Origin: Phaeovulum vinaykumarii
Lineage (GTDB): Bacteria > Pseudomonadota > Alphaproteobacteria > Rhodobacterales > Rhodobacteraceae
Assembly (NCBI RefSeq): GCF_900156695.1
Contig: NZ_FTOM01000005.1
Span: 124,001-188,000, forward strand
Direction: 5' to 3'
Length of the DNA: 64,000 nucleotides
The first letter of the stretch is position 1. Each line of letters begins with the position of its first letter. The position numbers were made by a program, and so were the translations under genes. Below, one piece after another: positions 1 to 9,887 of this stretch. The notes under the pieces were generated by a model. That model worked only from the letters and a program-made list of their open reading frames with translations, made no database searches and was not told the origin of the DNA.

Positions 1-504
1 GAAGCGCAGCCAGATATAGATCAGGATCGCCACCGTGGCCGAGGCCACGGCGATGATCGCGGTCTTGATCAGCTCGCCCGAGACCTTGGGCCCGACGGAT
101 TCGACCGCCTCGAAGCCAAGGCTGGGGTCCACCGCCTGAAGCGCGCCCTCGATGGCCGACAGCGCCTCGGGGCCCAGGCTCTCGGCGCCATCCTGCGCCT
201 GAACCCGGATCTGGGCCACGTTCTTTTCGGGGCCGAAGGTGGGGTCGAACACCTCCGAGATCGACACATCGCCCAGATCCAGCGGCGCGATGGCGGCGCG
301 ATAGGCGCCCACGTCGACGGGCTGGGTGGCCTCGGTGCGGATGGTGGTGCCACCACGGAAGTCGATGCCGAAGTTCAGGCCGAAGATCAGCACCGCGATC
401 AGCGAGGCCACGACCATCGCACCCGAGAAGCCCAGCGTGACCCACTGGTAGCGGAAGAAGTCGATCGAGGTCTTCTCGGGGACGAGCTTGAGACGGAATG
501 CCAT
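1..504 (-). CDS. secF: SecF, protein-export membrane subunit (C-terminus beyond window)
   Basis: SecF works with SecD and YajC at the SecYEG channel, using the proton gradient to help exported proteins leave on the periplasmic side. The 168 visible codons hold a first membrane segment (about residues 21-43), the family signature GIDFRGGT straight after it (46-53), and the start of a second hydrophobic stretch (about 144-168) cut by the left edge. The ATG at 502-504 is preceded by AAGGGG five bases away and lies 9 bases after the secD stop, so it is the last visible gene of a yajC-secD-secF operon. The missing part should carry the remaining membrane segments. Confidence 0.93.
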   Translation of the reverse strand, partial: MAFRLKLVPEKTSIDFFRYQWVTLGFSGAMVVASLIAVLIFGLNFGIDFRGGTTIRTEATQPVDVGAYRAAIAPLDLGDVSISEVFDPTFGPEKNVAQIRVQAQDGAESLGPEALSAIEGALQAVDPSLGFEAVESVGPKVSGELIKTAIIAVASATVAILIYIWLRF

Positions 505-513
505 GACTGCCCC

Positions 514-2178
514 TTACAGCGAGAGGGTTTTCGGACGGCGACGCTGGAACCAGGTCACCACGAAGAGCCGCGTGACCCAGATCGCCGTGAAGACCGAGGT
601 CAGGATGCCGACCGCCAGCGTCACCGCGAAGCCGCGCACCGGGCCCGAGCCCGCGAAGAACAGGATCGCGGCGGTGATGAAGGTGGTGATATTGGCGTCC
701 ACGATGGCCGACATGGCGCGCTGATAGCCCTGCTCGATGGCGCGGGCCGGGCCGCGCGCGCTGCGCAATTCCTCGCGGATGCGCTCGAAGACCAGCACGT
801 TGGCATCGACCGCCATGCCGATCGTCAGCACGATCCCGGCGATGCCCGGCAGCGTCAACGTGCCGCCGATGGCCGAGAGCACGCCGAAGATCAGCGCCAC
901 GTTGATGAGAAGCGCAAAGCCCGCCATCACCCCGAAGAGACCATAGCTGGCGATCATGAACACGACCACCGCGCCCAGGCCGACCATGGCGGCGATGCGC
1001 CCGGCCTCGATCGAATCCTGGCCCAGTTCCGGGCCGATGGTGCGTTCCTCGAGGAAGGTCATCCCCGCCGGCAGCGCGCCTGCGCGCAGCAGCACGGCCA
1101 GGTTGGTCGATTCCTCGACCGTGAAATTCCCGGTGATGATGCCCGATCCGCCGGCGATATGCGCCTGGATCACGGGCGCCGAGATCACCTCGCCGTCCAG
1201 CACGATGGCGAAGGGCTCGCCGATATGGGCGGCGGTGTAATCGCCGAACTTGCGCGCGCCGGTGGGGTTAAAGCGGAAGGACACCGCCGGGCGGCCGTTC
1301 TGGTCGAAATCGGGGCGCGCATCGACCAGCTCGTCGCCGGTCACGACCGGGGCGCTCTCGAGTTCGTAGTAAAGATCGGGGGTTTCGGCCGAGGGCAGGA
1401 TCTCGCGGCCCAGCCCCGGCGCGGCCGAAGGCGTGGCATTGCGCCGGACCACCGGCTGGAAGGTCAGCTTGGCCGTGGTGCCGATCAGCGCCTTGAGTTC
1501 CTCGGCCGAGCCGAGGCCGGGCACCTCGATCAGGATGCGGTCGGCGCCCTGGCGCTGGATCGTGGGCTCGCGCGTGCCGACCTCGTCGACGCGGCGGCGG
1601 ATGATCTCGAGGCTCTGCTGGATCGTGCGCGTGTCCATCGCCGTGCGTTCGGCCTCGGACAGGCGCACGATCAGCTTGCCGCCCGCCGCGGTGACCTCAA
1701 GATCGTCCTGACCCACGCCGGTCAGCGTGACCACGGGCGTGGCCAGCTTGCGCGCGGCCGCGACCGCGGTGGCCATTTCCTCGGGATTGGCGATCTGGAC
1801 GTGCAGCTCGCCTTCGGGGCCGGGCACGCGGCGAATCCCGCCGATGGTGGCGCGTTCGGCCGCCAGCGTCCGGCGCAGTTCGGGCCAGAGCGCCTCCATC
1901 CGGGCCTTGTAGGCGTCGGCCACATGGACCTCGGCCAGAAGATGGGCGCCGCCGCGCAGGTCAAGGCCCAGATTGACCAGCCCCGAGGGCAGGAAATCCG
2001 GCCACAGCGCCCGATCGGCGGCCTGTTCGGCGGTCTCGAATCCCGCCTTCTCGGCGGCGGCAACAGCGTCGTTATGCGCCTCGACCCGTTGATAGAACAG
2101 GTTGGGCGCCGCCAGGATCACCCCCGCGGCCACAAGGCCCAGGATGATCGCGCGCTTCCACAGCGGGATCTGGAGCAT
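514..2178 (-). CDS. secD: SecD, protein-export membrane subunit
   Basis: Partner of SecF in the proton-driven late step of Sec export, in the inner membrane with a large periplasmic domain. The 554 residues begin with a membrane helix (about 11-29), followed by the SecD signature GLDLRGGAHL at 71-80, a long periplasmic P1 region, and a C-terminal membrane bundle carrying GMAVDANVLVFERIREE, the conserved helix-4 motif of the SecDF/RND fold. Length is normal for alphaproteobacterial SecD. It starts 10 bases after the yajC stop and ends 9 bases before secF, so the three genes should share one transcript. Confidence 0.97.
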   Translation of the reverse strand: MLQIPLWKRAIILGLVAAGVILAAPNLFYQRVEAHNDAVAAAEKAGFETAEQAADRALWPDFLPSGLVNLGLDLRGGAHLLAEVHVADAYKARMEALWPELRRTLAAERATIGGIRRVPGPEGELHVQIANPEEMATAVAAARKLATPVVTLTGVGQDDLEVTAAGGKLIVRLSEAERTAMDTRTIQQSLEIIRRRVDEVGTREPTIQRQGADRILIEVPGLGSAEELKALIGTTAKLTFQPVVRRNATPSAAPGLGREILPSAETPDLYYELESAPVVTGDELVDARPDFDQNGRPAVSFRFNPTGARKFGDYTAAHIGEPFAIVLDGEVISAPVIQAHIAGGSGIITGNFTVEESTNLAVLLRAGALPAGMTFLEERTIGPELGQDSIEAGRIAAMVGLGAVVVFMIASYGLFGVMAGFALLINVALIFGVLSAIGGTLTLPGIAGIVLTIGMAVDANVLVFERIREELRSARGPARAIEQGYQRAMSAIVDANITTFITAAILFFAGSGPVRGFAVTLAVGILTSVFTAIWVTRLFVVTWFQRRRPKTLSL

Positions 2179-2188
2179 CCGTGCCCCC

Positions 2189-2527
2189 TCAGTTGGAATT
2201 GGCCGCAGCCGGTTCGGTCTTCGACAGGACCTGGGCGATGGTGGCCTTGATCACGCGGACCTTGACGCCCGTGGCGATCTCGACCTCGACCTCGCCGTCC
2301 TCGCGGACATGGGTCACCTTGCCGATGATGCCGCCCTGGGTGACGATCTGGTCGCCCCGGCGCAGCGCCTCGACCATGTTGCGGTGTTCCTTCATCTTTT
2401 TCTGCTGCGGACGGATCAGCAGGAAATACATGATGGCAAAGATCAGGATCAGCGGCACGAATTGCGAGAAAGCGGCGGTGGCCGAAACGTCACCGGCGGC
2501 CTGCGCATAGGCGGGGGTTGCGAACAT
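2189..2527 (-). CDS. yajC: YajC, Sec translocase accessory subunit
   Basis: Small single-span membrane protein of the SecDF-YajC complex. The 112 residues start MFATPAYAQA, then a hydrophobic helix (about 22-40) ending in LLIRPQQKKMKEH, the hallmark of YajC, then a soluble domain with GDQIVTQGGIIGKV. The open frame continues far upstream over mtnA, but the ATG at 2525-2527 is chosen because homology begins there and the upstream part is only the antisense shadow of mtnA. First gene of the yajC-secD-secF operon; its promoter should lie in 2528-2875. Confidence 0.95.
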   Translation of the reverse strand: MFATPAYAQAAGDVSATAAFSQFVPLILIFAIMYFLLIRPQQKKMKEHRNMVEALRRGDQIVTQGGIIGKVTHVREDGEVEVEIATGVKVRVIKATIAQVLSKTEPAAANSN

Positions 2528-2875
2528 GTCTCTTCCCTGGTCAGGGGGCCCTGCCGGATGGCGCCGGGCCCGGATTTGATCGCCGCGCACCCTAGTGGCA
2601 AGGCGGAATGGGCGCAAGGCGCAAGGGCGGGAACCGGCGGGGGGAGGCCACGCCTCCCCGCCCGCGGCGGCCCCTCGATGGGGCGGCCGTGGGCTCCCCC
2701 CCCCCGGGGCGGCCGTGGGCTCCCCCCCCCCCGATGCAGCGCCCGGCGCAACGCCTCCCGCAACGCCCCCGCGACACCCAATGCAACGCCCGACATGCGG
2801 CGCCACCGCTCTTGAGGGCCGGGCCCGGCTGGGGCTATCAAGGGGGCCAGAGCCCCAATCGCAGGATCCCCCCCC
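2528..2875. repeat. Divergent intergenic spacer with tandem and dispersed GC-rich repeats
   Basis: Gene-free spacer between yajC (minus) and mtnA (plus). It holds two tandem copies of a roughly 26-bp unit, GGGCGGCCGTGGGCT plus a C-tract, at about 2681-2732, and a palindrome GCCCCTCGATGGGGC at 2670-2684 that recurs elsewhere in the window. Long C-tracts make it prone to polymerase slippage and to sequencing error. No convincing promoter could be assigned. The mtnA ribosome site is a weak AGGA about 9 bases before its ATG. Confidence 0.7.
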
Positions 2876-3967
2876 ATGAAGATCGACGGACGCCATTTCC
2901 GCACCATCTGGACCAATGACGCGGGCCAGGTCGAGATCATCGACCAGCGCTGGCTGCCGCATGAATTGCGCATCAAACCCCTGCCCGACCGCGCCGCCTT
3001 TGCCACGGCCATCCGCGACATGTGGGTGCGCGGTGCGCCGCTGATCGGGGCGACGGCGGCCTGGGGCGTGGCGGTGCAGATGGAGCACGACCCCTCGGAC
3101 GCGTCGTTGACCGAAACCTGGCAGGTGCTCCACGAGACCCGGCCCACGGCGATCAACCTCAAATGGGCGCTCGACGAGATGGAGCGCCTGTTGCGCCCGC
3201 TGCCCCCCGCCGAACGCGCCGCCGCCGCGCGCAAGCGCGCCGCCGAGATCTGCGACGAGGATGTCGAGGCCAACCGCCAGCTCGGCGCGCATGGCCTGGC
3301 CGTCATCCGCGAGATCGCCGCCAGGAAGCAGGGCCGCGTCAACATCCTGACCCATTGCAACGCCGGCTGGCTGGCCACCGTGGACTGGGGCACCGCGACC
3401 TCGCCGATCTATCAGGCCGCCGAGGAGGGCATCGACGTGCATGTCTTCGTCGACGAGACCCGCCCCCGCAACCAGGGCGCGCAGCTCACCGCTTGGGAGC
3501 TGGCCTCGCACGGCATCCCGCATGCGCTGGTGGTGGACAATGCCGGCGGCCATCTGATGCAGCACGGCGAGGTCGACATGGTCATCGTCGGCACCGACCG
3601 CACCACGGCCAATGGCGATGTCTGCAACAAGATCGGCACCTATCTCAAGGCGCTGGCCGCCCATGACAACGGCGTGCCCTTCTATGTGGCGCTGCCCTCG
3701 CCCACGATCGACTGGACGCTCCGCGACGGGCTGAAGGAGATCCCCATCGAGGAGCGCACCGCGCGCGAGGTCACCCATGTCCAGGGCCGCGCCCCCGAGG
3801 GCCATATCACCGAGGTTCAGATCTCGCCCGATGCCACCGGCGCGCGCAACCCCGCCTTCGACGTGACCCCGGCGCGGCTGGTGACCGGCCTCATCACCGA
3901 GCGCGGCATCTGCGCGGCCTCGCCCGAGGGGCTGGCCGCCCTCTTTCCCGAGCGCGCCCGCGGCTGA
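2876..3967 (+). CDS. mtnA: S-methyl-5-thioribose-1-phosphate isomerase
   Basis: Converts 5-methylthioribose-1-phosphate to 5-methylthioribulose-1-phosphate in the methionine salvage (MTA) pathway, or in the related MTA-isoprenoid shunt of photosynthetic bacteria. The 363 residues match the eIF2B-like isomerase family: [10 protein letters not shown] near residue 49, the catalytic cysteine at 161 in [10 protein letters not shown], and the catalytic aspartate at 241 in [11 protein letters not shown]. Length is standard. It stands alone here; no other mtn genes are nearby, so the rest of the pathway must be encoded elsewhere. Confidence 0.96.
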   Translation: MKIDGRHFRTIWTNDAGQVEIIDQRWLPHELRIKPLPDRAAFATAIRDMWVRGAPLIGATAAWGVAVQMEHDPSDASLTETWQVLHETRPTAINLKWALDEMERLLRPLPPAERAAAARKRAAEICDEDVEANRQLGAHGLAVIREIAARKQGRVNILTHCNAGWLATVDWGTATSPIYQAAEEGIDVHVFVDETRPRNQGAQLTAWELASHGIPHALVVDNAGGHLMQHGEVDMVIVGTDRTTANGDVCNKIGTYLKALAAHDNGVPFYVALPSPTIDWTLRDGLKEIPIEERTAREVTHVQGRAPEGHITEVQISPDATGARNPAFDVTPARLVTGLITERGICAASPEGLAALFPERARG

Positions 3968-4187
3968 GCCCGCGCGCGGCGGATGTGGGCTGATCGGGGC
4001 TGGCGGCGGCGGCGCCCAGCCCCGTCAGGACGCGGGGGCAGCGGGGGCCGGCAGCGCGTCCCGCCTCTGCTTCCCGGCTGCACGCGCAGGCGCCACCGGA
4101 CGGGGTCTGGCTGAGTCGAATGGCGGCGGGGCGTGCGGCGGCGGGTGGGGGCGGCCCGCGGACAAGACCGGCAGAGCGCCGCGCCGG

Positions 4188-4673
4188 TCAACGCCCGCAG
4201 AGATCCGAGCGGATCAGGAAGCGCCGCTCGCGGCCGTTGTCGAGGCTGAACATGCCGCCGCGCCCCGGCACCACATCGAGCGTCAGAAGGGTCGCGCCCC
4301 AGGTCTCGGCCTGGGCGCGCCCCATCCAGACCGGCGTCGCGCCGATCCGGCCCAGACGGACATCGCCCACGCCCAGACGAAAGCTGCCCTCGGGGTAGCA
4401 CATCGGCGAAGAGCCGTCGCAGCAGCCCCCCGAGACATGGAACATCACCGCGCCATGATCGGCGCGGATCTCGTCAAGAAACGCCCGCGCCGCCGCGGTG
4501 GCGGCCACCTGCGGCAGGCCCGCAGCACCTTCGGCCGCAGCCTGCGCGGGGGCCCGCTCCTGGGTCTGCGCGGGAGCCGCGGCTGACGGGGAGGCCACGG
4601 GATCGGCCACTTCGGGATCGGGGGACAAAGGGTCGAGCGTCACCGGATCGGGGCCAGGAACGGGACGGGTCAT
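4188..4673 (-). CDS. DUF779 family protein
   Basis: Function unknown. The C-terminal about 95 residues match the DUF779 family, typically encoded beside aldehyde dehydrogenases of the AldB/AcoD type, which is also the case here. Visible features are a cysteine-rich motif SGGCCDGSSPMCYPEG (Cys84, 85, 92) and a TWGATLLTLDVVPGRGGMFS strand region. The first about 55 residues are an Ala/Pro-rich low-complexity tail. The frame is open to 4739, but the ATG at 4671-4673 is preferred because upstream codons run into the tandem repeat array at 4712-4840. It lies downstream of aldB on the same strand, separated by a terminator-like hairpin, so co-transcription is uncertain. Confidence 0.8.
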   Translation of the reverse strand: MTRPVPGPDPVTLDPLSPDPEVADPVASPSAAAPAQTQERAPAQAAAEGAAGLPQVAATAAARAFLDEIRADHGAVMFHVSGGCCDGSSPMCYPEGSFRLGVGDVRLGRIGATPVWMGRAQAETWGATLLTLDVVPGRGGMFSLDNGRERRFLIRSDLCGR

Positions 4674-4711
4674 GGCAGATGCGTCCTTGTTGCATGCGGG
4701 CCGCCACCAGG

Positions 4712-4840
4712 ACGGCCTGTCATCGGGACGGCCTGTCATCGGGGCGGTCTGTTATCGCGGCGGTCTGTTATCGGGCGGCCATCTTCGGGGAGGGTCATCG
4801 CCGGGCGGTCTGTCGCCGGGGAGGGCCATCGTCGGGGGGG
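4712..4840. repeat. 16-bp tandem repeat array
   Basis: Units at 4712-4727 and 4728-4743 are identical (ACGGCCTGTCATCGGG). Those at 4744-4759 and 4760-4775 are close variants (GCGGTCTGTTATCGSG), and further degenerate 15-16 bp units continue to about 4840. The array lies between the DUF779 gene and the aldB terminator. No coding signal is seen. Confidence 0.85.
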
Positions 4841-4863
4841 GGCCTCCGCCGGAGGGGCCGCAC

Positions 4864-4902
4864 AAAAAGTGGGCGGGCGCGCGATGGCCCGCGCGCCCGT
4901 CC
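4864..4902 (-). terminator. Rho-independent terminator after aldB
   Basis: Read on the minus strand, a 12-bp GC stem (4871-4882 with 4891-4902, one mismatch) is followed directly by ACTTTTTG. It lies about 30 bases past the aldB stop. Confidence 0.75.
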
Positions 4903-4934
4903 GTTCTTCCGGTCTCGCCCAGGCGGGAGCGTGC

Positions 4935-6461
4935 TCAGAAGAAGCCCAGCTTGGCCGGCGCATAGCTGACCAGCATGTTCTTGGTCTGCTGGTAGTGATC
5001 CAGCATCATCTTGTGGGTCTCGCGGCCGATGCCCGATTGCTTGTAGCCGCCAAAGGCCGCGTGCGCCGGATAGGCGTGATAGCAATTGGTCCAGACGCGC
5101 CCGGCATGGATCGCGCGGCCGAAGCGGTAGCAGGTGTTGATGTTGCGGCTCCAGACGCCCGCGCCCAGCCCGTAAAGCGTGTCATTGGCGATATGCAGCG
5201 CCTCGTCATGGTCCTTGAAGGTGGTCACCGACACGACCGGGCCGAAGATTTCCTCCTGGAAGACGCGCATCTTGTTGTGGCCCTTGAGGACGGTCGGCTG
5301 GACGTAATAGCCGCCCGACAGCTCGCCCCCCAGATCGGCGCGCCCGCCCCCGATCAGCACCTCGGCGCCTTCCTTGCGGCCGATGTCGAAATAGCCGAGG
5401 ATCTTCTCCTGCTGCTCGGAAGACGCCTGCGCGCCGATCATCGTGGCGCCGTCGCGCGGGTCGCCCTGCTTGATCGCGGCCACGCGCTTGAGGGCGCGCT
5501 CCATGAAGCGGTCATAGATGCTTTCGTGGATGAGCGCGCGCGAGGGGCAGGTGCAGACCTCGCCCTGGTTGAGCGCGAACATCACGAAGCCCTCGATCGC
5601 CTTGTCGAAGAAGTCGTCATCCTCGTTGCAGACATCCTCGAAGAAGATGTTGGGCGACTTGCCGCCCAGCTCCAGCGTGACCGGGATCAGGTTCTCGGAG
5701 GCATATTGCATGATCAGCCGGCCGGTCGTGGTCTCGCCGGTGAAGGCGATCTTGGCGATCCGGTTCGACGAGGCCAGCGGCTTGCCCGCTTCAAGGCCGA
5801 AGCCGTTGACAACGTTGAGAACGCCGGGCGGCAGCAGGTCGCCGATCAGCTCGGCGAAGACCATGATCGAGGCCGGGGTCTGCTCGGCGGGCTTGAGCAC
5901 GACGCAATTGCCCGCCGCCAGCGCCGGGGCCAGTTTCCAGCACGCCATCAGCAGCGGGAAGTTCCACGGGATGATCTGGCCGACCACGCCCAGCGGTTCG
6001 TGGAAGTGATAGGCGATCGTGTCCTCGTCGATCTCGGAGAGCGAGCCTTCCTGCGCGCGCACGGCGCCGGCGAAATAGCGGAAATGGTCGATGGCCAGCG
6101 GCAGGTCGGCGGCGCGGGTCTCGCGGATGGGCTTGCCGTTGTCCCAGGTCTCGGCGGTGGCCAGCAGTTCGAGGTTCTGCTCCATCCGGTCGGCGATGAG
6201 GTTCAGCACGCGCGCGCGTTCGGCCGGCGAAGTGCGGCCCCAGCCCTCGCGGGCGGCATGGGCGGCGTCGAGCGCGGCCTCGATGTCATGGGCGTCGCCG
6301 CGGGCGATCTCGCCGATGGCGCCGCCGGTCAGCGGCGTGGTGTTGGTGAAATAGCGCCCCGAATGCGGTGCGCGGAATTCGCCGTTGATGAACTGGTCGT
6401 AGCGCGCGCGAAACGGCGAGACCGTCACCCCCTGGAAAGCCTGTGTCTGATCGTTCGGCAT
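4935..6461 (-). CDS. NAD-dependent aldehyde dehydrogenase, AldB/AcoD-like
   Basis: Oxidises an aldehyde, most likely acetaldehyde or another short-chain one, to the acid with NAD(P). The 508 residues fit the AldB/AcoD/ExaC group: IPWNFP with the catalytic Asn at 167, general base Glu264 in LELGGKSPN, nucleophilic Cys303 in NQGEVCTC, and the characteristic C-terminal segment [14 protein letters not shown]. The frame is open far upstream, but the ATG at 6459-6461 has a strong AGGGAGGAG ribosome site seven bases before it, which decides the start. Neighbours are a DUF779 gene downstream and an AcoR-like regulator upstream on the same strand, a usual set for inducible aldehyde or alcohol catabolism. 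The exact substrate cannot be read from sequence. Confidence 0.92.
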   Translation of the reverse strand: MPNDQTQAFQGVTVSPFRARYDQFINGEFRAPHSGRYFTNTTPLTGGAIGEIARGDAHDIEAALDAAHAAREGWGRTSPAERARVLNLIADRMEQNLELLATAETWDNGKPIRETRAADLPLAIDHFRYFAGAVRAQEGSLSEIDEDTIAYHFHEPLGVVGQIIPWNFPLLMACWKLAPALAAGNCVVLKPAEQTPASIMVFAELIGDLLPPGVLNVVNGFGLEAGKPLASSNRIAKIAFTGETTTGRLIMQYASENLIPVTLELGGKSPNIFFEDVCNEDDDFFDKAIEGFVMFALNQGEVCTCPSRALIHESIYDRFMERALKRVAAIKQGDPRDGATMIGAQASSEQQEKILGYFDIGRKEGAEVLIGGGRADLGGELSGGYYVQPTVLKGHNKMRVFQEEIFGPVVSVTTFKDHDEALHIANDTLYGLGAGVWSRNINTCYRFGRAIHAGRVWTNCYHAYPAHAAFGGYKQSGIGRETHKMMLDHYQQTKNMLVSYAPAKLGFF

Positions 6462-6838
6462 TGTCTTCTCCTCCCTGAGAAAGCCGGACCCCTCCCGATC
6501 CGGCGTGAACACATCCTGCACCAGCGACACGTCGCCGCATAGCAGGGCTGCATGTCGATCATGGCGCATCTGTCTCGGGTTTGAGACAGCCGCGCCCGGA
6601 AAACCGCACGGCCCCCGAAGTGCGCCCCCCCGATGCGGCAGACGGGCCCCGGAGAGACAGGGGGCCAAGGGGGGGGACGGCGCCGGCGCCCCATCGAGGG
6701 GCGCGCGTCCCCGGCGGCGGCGCGTTGCGCCCCCGCAAGCGTGCCCTTTGCCTGCCCGTTGTCCCTTGGCCCTCCCATCGCCCCTCTGACGGCCCGCTTC
6801 CCCGTGGCCGCCAGCCCATGCGTGCGCAGAGGCGGGGA
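6462..6838. other. Spacer between aldB and its regulator
   Basis: No gene is seen. It contains a palindromic candidate operator (6571-6588) and one copy of the dispersed palindrome (GCCCCATCGAGGGGC, 6688-6702) in a very GC-rich context. No sigma-54 -24/-12 element was found upstream of aldB on the minus strand, consistent with the regulator lacking a sigma-54 activator domain. Confidence 0.6.
6571..6588. promoter_or_regulatory. Palindromic candidate operator upstream of aldB
   Basis: TGTCTC-N6-GAGACA is a perfect 6-bp inverted repeat about 110 bases upstream of the aldB start. Its centre-to-centre geometry suits a dimeric Fis-type helix-turn-helix, and the adjacent regulator ends in such a domain. 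The assignment is inference from position and symmetry. Confidence 0.5.
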
Positions 6839-7852
6839 TCAGACCTCGAGACCCAGCGCGCGCGCCTTGCGGTAGAAGGTCGCCCGGCCGATCCCCAGCT
6901 CGCGCGCGGCGGCCGAGACATTGCCGCCCGAGCGCGCCAATGCCCGCGCCATTTCCGAGGCCTGCGCCCCCGACAGCCCCTCGCGGCGCGTGGCGGCCTC
7001 GAGCAGGTCGCCCGCGGGCACCCGCCCCAGCGCCTCGGCCTCGATCCCGAAGACGCGGCGGGCGGCACGGCTGGCGCCCACGATCAGGTCGTCGCGGTCG
7101 ATGGCCAGAAGGACCGGCCCCATGCCTTCGGGCGCGGGCGCGGCGGCGGTCACGATGCGGGCGCCGGCATGGACGCTGCGGAACAGCTCCGCTTCGATGC
7201 GCTGCGCGGCATCCTGCACCGACAGCGCCACCATCCGCGCCAGCCCCTCGGAGATGTCGGCGCGCGCCGAGGAAACGTCGAGCACGCCTGCCAGCTCGCC
7301 CTGGGCGCCGAAGACCGGCGCGCCCATGCAGGCCAGCGCGGTGTTGCGCGCACGGAAATGCTGGTCGCGCCAGACGATGACGCTGCGCGCCTCGGCCAGG
7401 GCGGTGCCGATGCCGTTCGTGCCCTCGGCGCCTTCGGACCAATCGCCCCCCGGCGCCAGCCCCGCGGGATGAAAGAGCGGCATGTCGGCGGGGCGGATGC
7501 GTTCTTCCAGGATCAGCCCGCGCGCATCGGTCAGCAGCACCGCGCAACCGGTCTCGCAGGCGGCGCGCGCCAGCCGGTCGAGCACCGGCCCCGCCACCGA
7601 CAGAAGCGGGCCGGCCGCCTCGCGCCGGGCGCGGATCTCGGCCTGCGACAGCCGCTCGGGCGGGGCGGCATGGCCGGGGTCAAGCTTGTGGTGCAGAAGC
7701 GAACGCCGCCAGGACGCTGCGAAGCTGGACCGCGAAGCCGCCCCCGAAGCCGCGACCTGGCGCACGATCTCGACATGTTCGGGACGACCGGCCCGCACGC
7801 GGGGCGGACGCCCCCCCGAGGGCGGTGGCGCGCTCTTGAGCTCCATCGGCAA
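6839..7852 (-). CDS. AcoR-like GAF/Fis transcriptional regulator lacking the AAA+ domain
   Basis: Probable activator of the adjacent aldehyde dehydrogenase gene. In 337 residues it has the AcoR-type N-terminal region (about 30-85), a GAF sensor (about 90-235, with [10 protein letters not shown] and [15 protein letters not shown]), a PAS-like linker, and a C-terminal Fis-type helix-turn-helix (310-337, [20 protein letters not shown]). Normal AcoR family activators are about 600-660 residues and carry a central sigma-54-interacting AAA+ ATPase. Here there are no Walker motifs and no GAFTGA loop. The frame is intact, so this looks like a natural short architecture rather than a broken gene. An alternative start lies two codons in. 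Confidence 0.82.
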   Translation of the reverse strand: MPMELKSAPPPSGGRPPRVRAGRPEHVEIVRQVAASGAASRSSFAASWRRSLLHHKLDPGHAAPPERLSQAEIRARREAAGPLLSVAGPVLDRLARAACETGCAVLLTDARGLILEERIRPADMPLFHPAGLAPGGDWSEGAEGTNGIGTALAEARSVIVWRDQHFRARNTALACMGAPVFGAQGELAGVLDVSSARADISEGLARMVALSVQDAAQRIEAELFRSVHAGARIVTAAAPAPEGMGPVLLAIDRDDLIVGASRAARRVFGIEAEALGRVPAGDLLEAATRREGLSGAQASEMARALARSGGNVSAAARELGIGRATFYRKARALGLEV

Positions 7853-7992
7853 AGCCTCCCTCTTTGCGATGATTGCGCCACCAGCCTACCGGCTTTCGGC
7901 CAGGGCACGCAACCGGTGCGTGCACGGCCGGGCTTCAATCCGGCGTGTGCCGCAGCGCGCGAAAACCGCGCTGCGCGGCAGCGGCGCGGCGA

Positions 7993-8772
7993 TCAGGGGG
8001 CCTCGGCGGTGTCCGCTTCGGCGCGCCGGCCGCGAAACCCGGTGGCGACGACGAATTTCTCCGACGAATCCGAACGGCTTGCCGGCGGCTTCACATTCGC
8101 CACCTTGGTGAAATTGCGCTTGAGAAGGGTTTGAAGCTCGGTCTCCGCGCCACCCGCAAGCACCTTGGCAACGAAGGTGCCGCCCTCCTCGAGCACGTCG
8201 AAGGCCAGTTCCGCCGCCGCCTCGCACAGTGCCACGATCCGCAAATGGTCGGTGCCCTGATGCCCCGAGGACGCCGCCGCCATGTCCGACATCACCACAT
8301 CGGCGCACCCGCCCAGCCAGGCCTTGACCTGATCGTCGGCGCCCTCGGACAGGAAATCGAGCTGGTGGATCTCGGCGCCGGGAACGGGGTCGACCTCCTG
8401 AAGGTCCACGCCCAGGACGCGGCCGATCTTCTTGCCCGATTTCTCGCCCAGCGCATTGACCCGCGCCACCGCCACCTGGCACCAGCCGCCGGGCGCACAG
8501 CCCAGATCGACCACCCGCGCGCCGGGCACGAGAAAGCGATACTTGTCGTCCAGCTCAAGGATCTTGTAGGCCGCGCGGCCGCGATAGCCCTCGCGCTTGG
8601 CGCGCTGCACATAGGGGTCGTTCAGCTGCCGCTCGAGCCACAGCGTCGAGGAGAGCTTGCGCCCCTTGGCGGTCTTGACGCGCACCCGCAGGTCGCGCTG
8701 TCCCCGCCCCGACGTGTTGCCCCGTGCAGCCCCCGACTTGCCGGCGCCGCCCTTGCCCGGACCCTTGGCCAT
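7993..8772 (-). CDS. rlmE: 23S rRNA (uridine(2552)-2'-O)-methyltransferase RlmE (FtsJ/RrmJ)
   Basis: Methylates the 2'-OH of U2552 in the A-loop of 23S rRNA using S-adenosylmethionine. The 259 residues show the SAM-binding motif DLGCAPGGW (89-97) and the catalytic K-D-K residues at Lys70, Asp163 (VMSDMA) and Lys203 (FVAKVL); the spacing agrees with RrmJ. A basic Gly/Lys-rich N-terminal tail of about 25 residues makes it longer than the E. coli enzyme (209). Its ATG overlaps the stop of the upstream Ppx/GppA gene (TGATG), so the pair is probably translationally coupled. Confidence 0.95.
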   Translation of the reverse strand: MAKGPGKGGAGKSGAARGNTSGRGQRDLRVRVKTAKGRKLSSTLWLERQLNDPYVQRAKREGYRGRAAYKILELDDKYRFLVPGARVVDLGCAPGGWCQVAVARVNALGEKSGKKIGRVLGVDLQEVDPVPGAEIHQLDFLSEGADDQVKAWLGGCADVVMSDMAAASSGHQGTDHLRIVALCEAAAELAFDVLEEGGTFVAKVLAGGAETELQTLLKRNFTKVANVKPPASRSDSSEKFVVATGFRGRRAEADTAEAP

Positions 8773-9887
8773 CAGATCAATCCTTCCTCGCTCAGGACGC
8801 CATCGGCGGCCATCTGCGCATAAAGCAGCCCCTCGCGCAGGCCGCGGTCAGCCACGCTCATCCGGTCGGTGGGCCAGACCCGCATCAGCGCCTGAAGGAT
8901 CGCCGCCCCCGACATGATCAGGGTGTGGCGATCGCGCCCGATGCGCGGATCGGCGCGCCGTCCCTCGGGGCCCAGCGTCAGATATCCACGGATCACCGCG
9001 TCGATCTGGGCCGAGGACATGGTCAGCCCGTCGACCCGCGTGCGGTCATAGCGGCGCAGGCCCAGATGGCAGGCCGCCACCGTCGTCACCGTCCCCGAGG
9101 TGCCGATGATCTGGAAGCCCTCGCGCGGGGAACCCGACGAATAGGGGCTGAAATCGGCCAGCTTCTCCTCGAAGAACCACGACATCAGGGCAAAGCGCGC
9201 GCTGTCGTCCTCGACATCGGCGAATTGATCCTTGAGCGTGGCCACCCCCAGCGGCACCGAGATCCAGTCGACGACGCGCGCCTTGGGCCCGTCGCTCTGA
9301 TCGGCGTGGAACCCCGCGCTGAGGCGCATCAGCGCGCGCGCGCGTTCAGGCCCTGGCACCTCGGCCAGATCGATCCACACGAGTTCGGTCGAGCCGCCGC
9401 CGATGTCGACCACCAGCAGCTGTTCGGTGCGCGCCGAGACCAGCGGCGCACAGGAGATGACCGCCAGACGCGCCTCTTCCTCGGGCTGGATGATCTCGAG
9501 CGGAAGGCCGGTCTCGCGCCGCACCAGCCGCATGAAGTCGCGCGAATTGCGCGCCCGGCGGCAGGCTTCGGTGGCCACCAGCCGCATCCGGCGCACGCCA
9601 TGCGTCTCGATCTTGCGGCGGCAGATCTGGAGCGCCTGCACCGCGCGCCCGATCGAGGCACGCGACAGCCGCCCCGAAGCTTCGAGACCGTGGCCCAGCT
9701 GGACCACCTTGGAAAAGCTGTCGACGACCTGGAACTGACTGCCCGCGGGCCGGGCAATCAGCATGCGACAACTGTTGGTGCCGAGATCCAGCGCGGCATA
9801 AAGCTCGGCCGGATCGGCGGGACGGGTGGCGGGCGGCTCGACCTTTTTCGGGAACGCGCCCGCACCCCTGGGACGCCTGGGCGTCAT
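8772..9887 (-). CDS. Ppx/GppA-type phosphatase, short form
   Basis: Actin-fold phosphatase of the exopolyphosphatase / pppGpp phosphatase family. In 371 residues the family motifs are [16 protein letters not shown] near the N-terminus and [15 protein letters not shown] for phosphate and metal binding. It is about 140 residues shorter than E. coli Ppx and lacks the C-terminal HD-like domain, as in many alphaproteobacterial homologues, so polyphosphate versus pppGpp specificity is open. The ATG at 9885-9887 is chosen over a TTG at 9908 because GGAGGG lies seven bases before it. It overlaps rlmE downstream by one base. Confidence 0.88.
   Translation of the reverse strand: MTPRRPRGAGAFPKKVEPPATRPADPAELYAALDLGTNSCRMLIARPAGSQFQVVDSFSKVVQLGHGLEASGRLSRASIGRAVQALQICRRKIETHGVRRMRLVATEACRRARNSRDFMRLVRRETGLPLEIIQPEEEARLAVISCAPLVSARTEQLLVVDIGGGSTELVWIDLAEVPGPERARALMRLSAGFHADQSDGPKARVVDWISVPLGVATLKDQFADVEDDSARFALMSWFFEEKLADFSPYSSGSPREGFQIIGTSGTVTTVAACHLGLRRYDRTRVDGLTMSSAQIDAVIRGYLTLGPEGRRADPRIGRDRHTLIMSGAAILQALMRVWPTDRMSVADRGLREGLLYAQMAADGVLSEEGLI

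Noticed and set aside
2528-3805. N-terminal extension of YajC over the mtnA region
   Set aside because: The extension is exactly antisense to mtnA; YajC homology begins at the ATG at 2527.
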